From an uncultured Spartobacteria bacterium (GTDB lineage: Bacteria > Verrucomicrobiota > Verrucomicrobiia > Chthoniobacterales > UBA6821), in contig CAIOJL010000182.1 in assembly GCA_903858595.1 (NCBI GenBank), forward strand, positions 1 through 41,867: 41,867 nt of DNA. Direction: 5' to 3'. Within the stretch, counting starts at the first letter, position 1, and every line of letters begins with the position of its first letter. The notes beneath the pieces are model-generated. The model was not told where the DNA came from. It was given only the letters and a program-made list of their open reading frames with translations, and did no database searches. Position numbers and translations under genes: made by a program. Shown here in pieces: positions 29,055 to 38,270 of the stretch.

Positions 29055-30353
29055 ATGACCCAAGCAACTCATCATTCTGGGGAAGGTGCATCTTCCTCCC
29101 AATCGGCCGATGTCCTCCCTTCTGTTAAGAAAGGCAGAGGCGGTGTCGGACAAGTCATTTTCTGCTTGCTGGTGCTCGTTATTCTAGGGGGAATCATCTG
29201 GCGGTTCACTCATCTTGCCCCCTCTGGTGACAGCCACAGTTCCCACTCTGGAGGGGCTGGATCTTTCCCCATTCCGGTGACGATGAAATCTGTCACGGTC
29301 GAGGATTTCCCTATCTATCTGGATGGCCTGGGTACTGTTCAGGCCTACAATTCAGCACTTGTGAATGCTCGCGTTTCTGGCCTCATCCAAGAGATCCGCT
29401 TCCAAGAGGGTCAGGATGTGAAGAAGGGTGATGTCATTGCCCTGATTGATCCGCGTACTTTTCAGGCCCAGTATGATCAGGCAGTTTCAAAAACAGCTCA
29501 GGATGCCGCGCAGATGGAGAGTGCCAAAGTCCTGCTTGCCAGGGATCAGGATCTGCTGAAAAAGAATGTTCTGGATCATCAGACTTACGATACCCAGAGG
29601 TATTTAGTGGCTCAGCTGCAGGCAACGGTGCAGGCCGACCAGGCCAATGCAGAGATGCAGAAGTCGCAGTTGGACTGGACGCAGGTCACCGCTCCTATTT
29701 CCGGCCGCACGGGAGTGAAGCAGGTTGATGTCGGCAATCAGGTCACCGTGGGAGCCAATAGTGCCAACGGTGCCTCCTCGATTGTCACCATTAACCAGAT
29801 CCAGCCGATTTTTGTCTCCTTCACCCTGCCCCAGCAGGATCTTGACCAGATCAGGCAGCCGCTTCTCGCTCACAAGACTCTCGAAGTGATAGCTCTTGAT
29901 AGGAATAATCAAACCGTTCTCAGCAAAGGAAAACTCAGTGTGGTCGATAACCAGATCGACACGACAACGGCAACGGTGAAGCTTAAGGCGGTTTTCAGCA
30001 ACGAGGATTTCAAACTCTGGCCAGGACAGTTTGTGAATGTGCGGCTACTGGTAACTGATCTCCCTGATGCTGTCGTGGTACCTTCCGAGGCAGTACAACT
30101 CGGGCCGGATGGCTCGTATGTTTATGTGGTGGGTTCCGACAGCAAGGCGGAGATGCGTCCTGTCACGACTGGCCCCGCCGAGTCCGGAATGACGCTTATC
30201 AAATCGGGATTGAAATCGGGCGAAAAGGTGGTGACGGATGGCCAGTACAGGCTTCAGCCTGATTCCATCGTCACAACGGCTCCTCCGAAATCTGGTGCTG
30301 GAGGCCAGCCCCATCCTAAGGAAACATTGATTAAATCCCATGATGGCCGCTGA
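29055..30353 (+). CDS. RND efflux system periplasmic adaptor (membrane fusion) protein, MdtA-like
   Basis: VTVEDFPIYLDGLGTVQAYNSALVNARVSGLIQEIRFQEGQDVKKGDVIALIDPRTFQAQYDQA; LDWTQVTAPISGRTG. Confidence 0.92.
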   Translation: MTQATHHSGEGASSSQSADVLPSVKKGRGGVGQVIFCLLVLVILGGIIWRFTHLAPSGDSHSSHSGGAGSFPIPVTMKSVTVEDFPIYLDGLGTVQAYNSALVNARVSGLIQEIRFQEGQDVKKGDVIALIDPRTFQAQYDQAVSKTAQDAAQMESAKVLLARDQDLLKKNVLDHQTYDTQRYLVAQLQATVQADQANAEMQKSQLDWTQVTAPISGRTGVKQVDVGNQVTVGANSANGASSIVTINQIQPIFVSFTLPQQDLDQIRQPLLAHKTLEVIALDRNNQTVLSKGKLSVVDNQIDTTTATVKLKAVFSNEDFKLWPGQFVNVRLLVTDLPDAVVVPSEAVQLGPDGSYVYVVGSDSKAEMRPVTTGPAESGMTLIKSGLKSGEKVVTDGQYRLQPDSIVTTAPPKSGAGGQPHPKETLIKSHDGR

Positions 30354-30453
30354 AGAGTATTTGATTGTTTACCAAGGCGTGCAGCGCAGTGGCAATACCC
30401 TTGAGGTCTTGCCCAAGCAAGCAACGCAGGAAAACGGCCAAATACTCTTCAGC
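30349..30453. other. 105-nt imperfect hairpin / inverted-repeat element between MFP and RND genes
   Basis: Perfect 15-bp terminal arms GCTGAAGAGTATTTG (30349-30363) and CAAATACTCTTCAGC (30439-30453); pairing continues inward with mismatches and an internal GGCAA/TTGCC stem. Confidence 0.65.
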
Positions 30454-30565
30454 CGAACGGTTCGCTGTGAGTTCCTAACTCTCTGTTGATTCAAGAGGCT
30501 CTCCGAAGGCTCTACATCCCAACGACCGACTGCCGGGAGAGAAGCCTTCAGGAAAATCGAATTTC

Positions 30566-33500
30566 ATGAATATTTCCGAACACTTCATCAAGAGGCCGAT
30601 CGCGACATCGCTTCTCATGGTGGCTCTGGTGCTAGTCGGTATTCTTGGCTACCGCTCGCTGCCAGTAGCGGCGCTGCCGACCGTCGACTTCCCCACTATC
30701 CAGGTCACCTCGCAGTATCCGGGGGCTGATCCCGAGGTGATGGCTTCCCTAGTGACCGCTCCCCTGGAAAAGCAGTTTGGCCAGATCAGTGGACTGGCCT
30801 CGATGAACTCCATCAGCTCGCTAGGCACATCGGTCGTCACGCTCCAGTTTGTCCTAGGCAAGAATATCGACCAGGCCTCGCAGGATGTTCAGGCGGCAAT
30901 CAATGCGGCGGGTGGGGTTCTTCCCCCGAATATGCCCAATCCGCCGGTCTATAATAAGGTCAACCCGGCCGATGCCCCCATCCTAACTCTTTCCATAACC
31001 TCGGACACGCTGCCGATCGTCAAGGTCAATGACTTTGCCGATTCCGTTCTGGCTCAGAAGTTGAGTGAGGTTCAAGGGGTCGGTCTTGTCACGATTCAAG
31101 GGAATCAGAAGCCTGCCGTGAGAGTAAAACTCAACCCCGCTGCACTCGATGCTCAGGGAATCAGCCTTGAGACGCTCCGCAATACGATCAACCAGGCCAA
31201 TGCCAATGCCCCGAAGGGGAGTTTCAACGGTGAGCACCAATCGTTCACGATCGGTGCCAACGATCAGATTCTGAATGCCGAGGATCTCTCCACTCTTATC
31301 CTTGCTTACAACACGAATAACAACGCACCTGTCCGTCTCAAGGATGTGGCCACCATCAGGGATGACGTTGAGAATTCCCTAATCCAGGCCTGGGTCTCCA
31401 CTGCCAAGATCCCCTTCCGCCAGGCCGTCCTGCTCGATATCCAGCGTCAACCCGGGGCAAACATCATCGACACAGTCGATCGTGTGAAGGCGCTTCTGCC
31501 GAAGCTCACAGCGTCGCTACCTCCCGGAATGCACATCACCATTTTTTCGGACAGGACGGAAACGATCAGAGCCTCGGTCAAGGATGTTCAGTTCACTCTG
31601 ATCCTGACGGTCTTTCTTGTCATCCTGGTGCTCTTCTTTTTCCTGAGAAAGATCGCGGCCACGATCATTCCAAGCGTGGCGCTTCCTCTCTCGGTGCTTG
31701 GAACCTTTGCCTTCATGTACCTGGCTGGGTTCAGTCTCGACAATCTTTCCCTCATGGCGCTCACGATCTCGACGGGCTTTGTTGTCGATGACGCCATCGT
31801 GATGATCGAGAACATCGTCCGCTACATCGAAATGGGAGACTCTCCCATGCAGGCCGCACTGAAAGGGGCGCGCCAGATCGGCTTCACTGTTATTTCCCTC
31901 AGTATCTCGTTGATTGCTGTCTTTATTCCCCTTCTCTTCATGTCGGGAATCGTCGGACGCCTCTTCCGTGAATTTGCCATTACCCTGAGCTGCTCCGTTG
32001 TCGTTTCAGCGATTGTCTCGCTGACCCTGACTCCGATGATGTGCTCAAGGATGCTGCGAAGGGAACATGAGCACGAGCAGCACAAGGAGACGGGTATTTC
32101 CGGTTTTCTAGAGAATGCTTTTGAACGCCTTCTTTGGTATTATGACAGGTCTTTGCTCTGGGTTCTCCGTCATCAAAGGAGCGTTCTTCTGGTGGCTATT
32201 CTGACTCTTGTTGCCACGGCCGTGCTGTTCGTCATGATCCCCAAGGGATTGTTGCCCTTACAGGATACGGGCCTAATTATCGGGGTCACTGATGCCTCCC
32301 AGGATATCTCGTTCAAGCAGATGCTCGAACGTCAGAAAGAACTCTCGGAGGTCATTGCCCGCGATCCTGATGTACTTCGAGTCGCGGCTTTCATCGGGAC
32401 CGGCACGGTTAATCCGACGCAGAACTCGGGGCGTTTTTATATCGTCCTGAAACCGCGTGAGCGCCGAGCCCCCATCCGGGAAATCATGACGCGCCTCTCG
32501 CAGGCCGCCCAGGGAATCCAGGGCATCAACCTTTACCTGCAACCGACCCAGGATCTGCAGATCGACACCAGGATCAGCCGCACGCAGTTCCAGTACCTGC
32601 TGGAGGATGTCGATCCGGCCACGCTCAGGCAGTGGGTTCCCAAATTGCTGGAAAAACTTCGTGCCATGCCCGCCCTCGAGGACGTGGCCAGCGATCAGCA
32701 GGATCTTGGGCTACAACTCGACATCAATATCGACAGGGTCGCTGCATCGCGTCTGAATGTTCCCGTCCAAGCCATCGACGACACTCTTTACGATGCCTTC
32801 GGACAGCGGCAGATTTCTGTTATTTACACCCAGCTCAATCAGTACCGCATTGTCATGGAGAATGCGGGGAAGTACAGCAACAAGCCCGAGGCACTGGACA
32901 AAATCTATGTCAGCTCGACCACAGGCAAGCTAGTTCCTCTGAACGCCCTGATGACGGTGAAGACCAAGACAGCCCCCCTTCTAATCACGCACCAAGGGCA
33001 GTTTCCATCCACCACAATCTCGTTCAATTTGAGGAGCGGTCACTCCCTAGGCGAGGCGGTGAAGGCCACTCAGACAGCCGAACACTCCATAGGCATGCCC
33101 GAAAGCATCCAGACCCAGTTTCTCGGAAGTGTTGCCGAGTTCCGCTCATCGCTTGCCACTGAGCCCTTCCTAATCCTTGCCGCACTCATTGTCATCTACA
33201 TTGTCCTGGGTGTTCTCTACGAGAGCTACATCCATCCAATCACGATTCTTTCCACGCTTCCGAGTGCAGGGGTCGGGGCTCTCCTGGCATTGCAGGCATG
33301 TCACATGGAATTCTCCCTTGTCGCACTGATAGGAGTTATCTTGCTGATAGGTATCGTAAAAAAGAACGCGATTATGATGATCGACTTTGCTCTCGATGCC
33401 CGGAAGGAAAAGCATGTGACCGCCAGGGAGGCAATCTATCAGGCCTGTCTTCTCCGATTCCGTCCCATCATGATGACAACGGCCGCCGCTCTTCTGGGGG

Positions 33501-33721
33501 CTGTGCCCCTTGCTCTCCAGTCAGGGACGGGCTCCGAGCTACGGCAGCCCCTCGGGATCGCTATCGTGGGTGGGCTCATGCTTTCCCAGTTCATCACTCT
33601 ATACACAACGCCGGTTATTTATCTCTATCTGGACCGCCTGGAGTCTTGGATCGGTGCGCGTCTCAAGAATGATGATTTGCAGGATTCCTGTGACGTGGGC
33701 ATCGCCTCTTCGGTCCGATGA
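30566..33721 (+). CDS. RND multidrug efflux permease (MdtB-like)
   Basis: 1051 aa; MNISEHFIKRPIATSLLMVALVLVGILGYRSLPVAALPTVDFPTIQV; GFVVDDAIVMIENIVRYIEMG; LIGIVKKNAIMMIDFAL. Confidence 0.95.
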   Translation: MNISEHFIKRPIATSLLMVALVLVGILGYRSLPVAALPTVDFPTIQVTSQYPGADPEVMASLVTAPLEKQFGQISGLASMNSISSLGTSVVTLQFVLGKNIDQASQDVQAAINAAGGVLPPNMPNPPVYNKVNPADAPILTLSITSDTLPIVKVNDFADSVLAQKLSEVQGVGLVTIQGNQKPAVRVKLNPAALDAQGISLETLRNTINQANANAPKGSFNGEHQSFTIGANDQILNAEDLSTLILAYNTNNNAPVRLKDVATIRDDVENSLIQAWVSTAKIPFRQAVLLDIQRQPGANIIDTVDRVKALLPKLTASLPPGMHITIFSDRTETIRASVKDVQFTLILTVFLVILVLFFFLRKIAATIIPSVALPLSVLGTFAFMYLAGFSLDNLSLMALTISTGFVVDDAIVMIENIVRYIEMGDSPMQAALKGARQIGFTVISLSISLIAVFIPLLFMSGIVGRLFREFAITLSCSVVVSAIVSLTLTPMMCSRMLRREHEHEQHKETGISGFLENAFERLLWYYDRSLLWVLRHQRSVLLVAILTLVATAVLFVMIPKGLLPLQDTGLIIGVTDASQDISFKQMLERQKELSEVIARDPDVLRVAAFIGTGTVNPTQNSGRFYIVLKPRERRAPIREIMTRLSQAAQGIQGINLYLQPTQDLQIDTRISRTQFQYLLEDVDPATLRQWVPKLLEKLRAMPALEDVASDQQDLGLQLDINIDRVAASRLNVPVQAIDDTLYDAFGQRQISVIYTQLNQYRIVMENAGKYSNKPEALDKIYVSSTTGKLVPLNALMTVKTKTAPLLITHQGQFPSTTISFNLRSGHSLGEAVKATQTAEHSIGMPESIQTQFLGSVAEFRSSLATEPFLILAALIVIYIVLGVLYESYIHPITILSTLPSAGVGALLALQACHMEFSLVALIGVILLIGIVKKNAIMMIDFALDARKEKHVTAREAIYQACLLRFRPIMMTTAAALLGAVPLALQSGTGSELRQPLGIAIVGGLMLSQFITLYTTPVIYLYLDRLESWIGARLKNDDLQDSCDVGIASSVR

Positions 33722-36700
33722 GCATCTCGTCCCCCTTCATCATGAGGCCAAGGGGGACCTCGCTCCTCGCCATGGGACTGCTGCTTCTCGGGATCATCGC
33801 CTATTTCAGTCTGCCGATCGCCCCGCTGCCGAACGTCGACTTTCCGACAATCCTAGTCAGCGCCTCCTTGCCGGGAGTCGATCCCCAGACTGCGGCGACA
33901 TCACTGGCAGCCCCGCTGGAAAAACGTCTAGGACAGATTCCCGGTGTGATCGAGATGACTTCATCCAGCACCTTGGGTGGTACTTCCATCACGGTTCAGT
34001 TTGACCTGAGTCGCAGTGTCGATGGGGCAGCGCACGACGTGCAGGCAGCCATCAATGCGGCGGACCATGACCTCCCCCCCAACATGCCTACCCCGGCAAC
34101 CTATCGTAAGGTCAATCCCGCAGGAGCTCCCGTCATGATTCTGGGAATGACGTCGGAGACGATGCCGCTTTCCAAGATCTTCAACCTTGCCGATGGGGTG
34201 ATTTCCCAACGTCTGAGTCAGATTCCCGGAGTCAGCCAGGTGGCTCTGTGGGGGGGGGCGAAGACAGCCGTCAGGGTTGAGGTGAATCCGTCGCAGCTTG
34301 CGAGTCTAGGAATGAGTCTGAACGATGTGCAAAGCTTTCTGGTCAATGCCAATCATTACGCTCCGCTCGGGACGATTGAGGGTAAGGGGAGAGCCTTCAA
34401 TATAAGGGCTAATGACCAACTCATGGATGCGGATGACTACCAGTCGCTTGTCATCGCGCAGACAACGAACGGCATTCCGATACCGATCTCCTCGGTGGCA
34501 CGGATTATCAACGGGACGGAAAACACCCTCCAGGGTGGTTGGATCAATGGAAAGCGGGCGGTGATCCTGCCGGTTTTCAAGGATCCCGACGCCAACGTGA
34601 TCAAGATCGCCGCAGAGATCCAGAGAATCATGCCCCAACTCCGCTCTTGGTTGCCGCCGGGGGTTCACCTCATTATTGCTTCAGACCGCACACAGACGAT
34701 CCGCGCCTCGGTGAATGATGTTCAGTTCACGCTGATGCTCACGAGCGCGCTCGTCATTCTCGTGATGTTTCTCTTCCTGCGTCGTCTGGGCCCGACCTTT
34801 GTGGCCGGCATCACGGTTCCCCTTGCGCTTGCGGGGACATTCGGGCTCATGTGGCTTTGTAATTACAATCTCGATAATCTCTCCCTCATGGCACTGACCG
34901 TTTCGGTCGGTTTTCTCGTGGACGATGCGATTATCGTGATCGAGAATATTGTTCGCTTTCTTGAGAAGGGAGAGGCTCCCTTAAATGCCGCCCTCCTGGG
35001 AGCCCGTCAAATCGGATTCACGGTGATTTCGATGAGCATCTCTTTGATAGCGGTCTTTATTCCCATCCTGCTGATGGGGGGCGTGATAGGACGCCTCTTT
35101 CACGAGTTTGCAGTCACGCTGAGTGCCTCTATTGTGGTATCGGCCCTGATTTCACTGACACTCACACCAACTCTCTGCGCCCGTTTCCTCCAGCGTGAAA
35201 ATCATGCAGGGGAGGGACGTTTAGGCAAATGGCTCGAGTCTCTTTATATGGCCAGTTTTGAGCTCTACAGGGAGGGACTGGACTGGGTTCTCGCCCACAG
35301 GCGTCTCACTCTTTGGTTTACGCTGGCAACGGTCGTAGCGACGATCTTGCTGTACGTCATCATTCCCAAGGGATTCTTCCCACAGCAGGACACCGGAGTT
35401 CTTACCGGTGTCTCGGAGGCAGCTCAGGATATCTCCTTCAGTGCCATGGAAAAAAAACAGAAGGCCTTGGCAAAAATAATTTCTGATGACCCGGGGGTGG
35501 ATTATGTGATCTCAAGTATCGGAAGTGCCGGAGGGGGCCCTATCAACAACGGACGATTCTTCATTTCCCTCAAGCCGATGGATAAGCGTCGGGCAACCGT
35601 CGATGATATCATTAACCGCTTGAGGCCGAAACTGGCAGCCAATCGAGGTGCCCGGGTGTTCCTGAGTCCCATGCAGGATCTTCGCATGGGAGGCCGCGTT
35701 TCGAGAGCCCAATACCAGTATGCATTGCGAGCGGACAACCTCGACCTTCTTACGAAATGGGCTCCCAAGCTTGTGAGCTATCTCAAAGCCTACCCGCAAT
35801 TAGCCGACATCAACAGCGACCAGCAGTTTCAGGGACTGCAGGTCAGGGTGGTGGTTGACAGGAATCTGGCCGGAAGGTTAGGAATTCAACCCACGCAGAT
35901 CGATTCGGTGCTCAATAACGCCTTTGGTCAGAACATGGTTTCCAACATGTATTCAACGATCAATCAATTCCATGTGATCCTTGTTGGTAATCCGGAACTT
36001 TTGGAAGATCCCAGTTATCTGAACAAAATCTTTGTTAAATCTTCGGCGGGCAGAATGATTCCCTTGAGTTCGATTGCCCATTTCGAACAGACGAACATGC
36101 CCCTTTCGTTGAATCACCAAGGGCAGTTTCCCGTCGTCACCTTTTCCTTCAATCTGATGCCCGGGATTTCTCTGGGGCAGGCGGAAGCTCTAATTGAGCA
36201 AGCAGAGAAAGAACTGAATATGCCACCCGCTATCAAGGGCGAATTTGCCGGGAATGCCCTCCTTTTCAAGGAGTCCTTCAGCGCACTTCCCCTGCTTGTT
36301 ATCGCCGCGATCCTAGCCGTCTACATCGTGCTGGGGATTCTCTATGAAAGCCTGATCCATCCCTTCACCATTCTCTCCACGATTCCAACGGCTGGGGTAG
36401 GCGCCTTGTTGGCGCTGATTCTTGCGGGGATGGAACTCAGCATTGTCGGGATGATAGGCATCGTACTTCTGGTGGGCATCGTGAAGAAGAATGCGATTAT
36501 GATGGTTGATTTTGCCATCGAGGCTCAGAGGGAGAGGGGACTTGGCCCGAAAGAAGCCATCTATGAGGCTTGTTTAGTTCGCTTCCGTCCGATCCTGATG
36601 ACAAGTGTTGCAGCCATCTTTGGGTCGCTACCCCTGGCCATCGGCATGGGAGTCGGATCGGAGCTTCGCCAGCCCTTGGGTGTCGCTATCGTGGGTGGCT

Positions 36701-36870
36701 TGATCGTCTCCCAAGTCCTGACCCTCTTCACGACTCCCGTGGTTTATCTGGCCATGGAACACCTTCATGTCAAATTCAGTGGGGTTCGGAAGCGTTCCGC
36801 CCTGTCCTTGAGAGCGGCTTTTGTGAGGCTAACTAAAACCGTCCCTCAGGAAGCATTTCCAAATTCCTGA
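33718..36870 (+). CDS. RND multidrug efflux permease (MdtC-like), 4-bp ATGA overlap with preceding gene
   Basis: 1050 aa; MSISSPFIMRPRGTSLLAMGLLLLGIIAYFSLPIAPLPNVDFPTILV; GFLVDDAIIVIENIVRFLEKGE; LVGIVKKNAIMMVDFAIEAQ. Confidence 0.95.
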   Translation: MSISSPFIMRPRGTSLLAMGLLLLGIIAYFSLPIAPLPNVDFPTILVSASLPGVDPQTAATSLAAPLEKRLGQIPGVIEMTSSSTLGGTSITVQFDLSRSVDGAAHDVQAAINAADHDLPPNMPTPATYRKVNPAGAPVMILGMTSETMPLSKIFNLADGVISQRLSQIPGVSQVALWGGAKTAVRVEVNPSQLASLGMSLNDVQSFLVNANHYAPLGTIEGKGRAFNIRANDQLMDADDYQSLVIAQTTNGIPIPISSVARIINGTENTLQGGWINGKRAVILPVFKDPDANVIKIAAEIQRIMPQLRSWLPPGVHLIIASDRTQTIRASVNDVQFTLMLTSALVILVMFLFLRRLGPTFVAGITVPLALAGTFGLMWLCNYNLDNLSLMALTVSVGFLVDDAIIVIENIVRFLEKGEAPLNAALLGARQIGFTVISMSISLIAVFIPILLMGGVIGRLFHEFAVTLSASIVVSALISLTLTPTLCARFLQRENHAGEGRLGKWLESLYMASFELYREGLDWVLAHRRLTLWFTLATVVATILLYVIIPKGFFPQQDTGVLTGVSEAAQDISFSAMEKKQKALAKIISDDPGVDYVISSIGSAGGGPINNGRFFISLKPMDKRRATVDDIINRLRPKLAANRGARVFLSPMQDLRMGGRVSRAQYQYALRADNLDLLTKWAPKLVSYLKAYPQLADINSDQQFQGLQVRVVVDRNLAGRLGIQPTQIDSVLNNAFGQNMVSNMYSTINQFHVILVGNPELLEDPSYLNKIFVKSSAGRMIPLSSIAHFEQTNMPLSLNHQGQFPVVTFSFNLMPGISLGQAEALIEQAEKELNMPPAIKGEFAGNALLFKESFSALPLLVIAAILAVYIVLGILYESLIHPFTILSTIPTAGVGALLALILAGMELSIVGMIGIVLLVGIVKKNAIMMVDFAIEAQRERGLGPKEAIYEACLVRFRPILMTSVAAIFGSLPLAIGMGVGSELRQPLGVAIVGGLIVSQVLTLFTTPVVYLAMEHLHVKFSGVRKRSALSLRAAFVRLTKTVPQEAFPNS

Positions 36871-37477
36871 GAAAAATCCGTCCGGCAATCTGGGCGACAG
36901 CGTGCGTCTCCAAATCCTCTCCGCATTCCGCCGAGAGTGAGGTCATTCTGACGCCAGCAATCCCGCAGGGAATGATCTCATCGAATCCCGGAAGATCTTT
37001 TGCTACGTTCAGCGCGAATCCGTGCATCGAGATCCAGCGGCGCACACCGATGCCGATGGAAGCGATTTTACTCTCTTTTACCCAGACGCCGGTCAGGCCT
37101 TCCCTCCGGATACCCTGGACGGAATATTCTGCAAGAATGTCGATGATGACCTCCTCCAGGAACCGAAGATATCGGTGAAGATCGTGTCCCTTTCTGTTTA
37201 GATTCAGGATAGGATAGCCAACCAACTGGCCGGGACCGTGGTAGGTCGCCTGTCCGCCTCGATTTGTGCGATGGATGGGATGGGGGAGACGGTTCTCCTC
37301 ACCTAGGCTCAACTCATTGCGTGAGCGTCCCATCGTATAGACAGGGTCATGCTCCAGAAGAAGGAGGTCATCGTTCGATTCCCCTGCGATTTTTTCTCTT
37401 ACCAAGGATTCCTGAAGCTCCATCCCCTTCTCATAGCCGATTCGTCCGAGCCACCGGGTCTTGAGTTTGAAGCTCAT
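36833..37477 (-). CDS. lipB: Octanoyltransferase (lipoyl(octanoyl) transferase)
   Basis: LLLLEHDPVYTMGRS; NRGGQATYHGPGQLVGYPILNL; RREGLTGVWVKESKIASIGIGVRRWISMHGFALNV. Confidence 0.95.
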   Translation of the reverse strand: MSFKLKTRWLGRIGYEKGMELQESLVREKIAGESNDDLLLLEHDPVYTMGRSRNELSLGEENRLPHPIHRTNRGGQATYHGPGQLVGYPILNLNRKGHDLHRYLRFLEEVIIDILAEYSVQGIRREGLTGVWVKESKIASIGIGVRRWISMHGFALNVAKDLPGFDEIIPCGIAGVRMTSLSAECGEDLETHAVAQIAGRIFLRNLEMLPEGRF

Positions 37478-37977
37478 TTTCCGCGAGTGGCTGTCACTTT
37501 AAGCACAGGGGAGGTTATTGTTCGCAGGTGAGTCAGTCCGATGGCGATTGCGTCCGCAGCATCACTGGGAGGTGTTTCCGTAAGGCCAAGAAGCGCCCGG
37601 ATCATGAAGGCCACCTGTTCTTTACGGGCGGCTCCCTTGCCTACCACTGCCTGCTTCACGCGCTTGGGAGGGTATTCATGGACCGAAAGTCCTCGTTGAG
37701 CGGCAGCCAGAACGGCCACTCCACGAGCCGCACCCAGAATGATCGCCGTGGCATAACTCTGGACAAAGATGACCTTCTCGATGGCTAGCGCGGTCGGCGT
37801 GTGGCGCTCAATAACGCTTCCAAGTTTCTCGTAAATTGCGATAAGGCATCCTTCCTGTGAAAGGGAAGAATGATTTTTTATCACTGCGTATTCGCGACAA
37901 CTGGTCTTCCCATTAGCCTCCTCAAGGATGGCAAAACCGGTACCGCGAAGCGATGGATCTATTGCTAAAATGCGCAT
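37474..37977 (-). CDS. ruvC: Crossover junction endodeoxyribonuclease RuvC
   Basis: MRILAIDPSLRGTGFAIL; LAIEKVIFVQSYATAIILGAARG; VVGKGAARKEQVAFMIRALLG; DAADAIAIGLTH. Confidence 0.95.
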   Translation of the reverse strand: MRILAIDPSLRGTGFAILEEANGKTSCREYAVIKNHSSLSQEGCLIAIYEKLGSVIERHTPTALAIEKVIFVQSYATAIILGAARGVAVLAAAQRGLSVHEYPPKRVKQAVVGKGAARKEQVAFMIRALLGLTETPPSDAADAIAIGLTHLRTITSPVLKVTATRGK

Positions 37978-38087
37978 TGTTCGGAGTCTTCGATGAGATC
38001 AGCCATAAATATTCTCAATAACAATCAAAAGAAGCCCCCTGCCGGGCGGGAAAGGGTGGAAGTGACTGCTGAGTTAGCCGGGTCAAT

Positions 38088-38270
38088 TCAATGGCCGCCT
38101 TGAGGCATGAAGCCACCCAAGGCACCAGAGCCCTCCCAACTTGCCGGCTTGTTCCATGGGATCGCACTCACCGCCGAACTTTCGGGCGTCGTGATATCAT
38201 TGCTAGTGGATGTGGCGCATCCAGCTAGCAGTAGTATGAAGAGAATAAGGAAAATCCCGAATCGTTTCAT
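38088..38270 (-). CDS. Small putative lipoprotein
   Basis: MKRFGIFLILFILLLAGCATSTSND...: lipobox LLAGC; 4-bp overlap with upstream coiled-coil gene. Confidence 0.6.
   Translation of the reverse strand: MKRFGIFLILFILLLAGCATSTSNDITTPESSAVSAIPWNKPASWEGSGALGGFMPQGGH

Noticed and set aside
38020-38050. Terminator for the minus-strand lipoprotein gene (GCCCGGCAGGGGGCTTCTTTT)
   Set aside because: Only ~4 bp of stem; too weak to annotate
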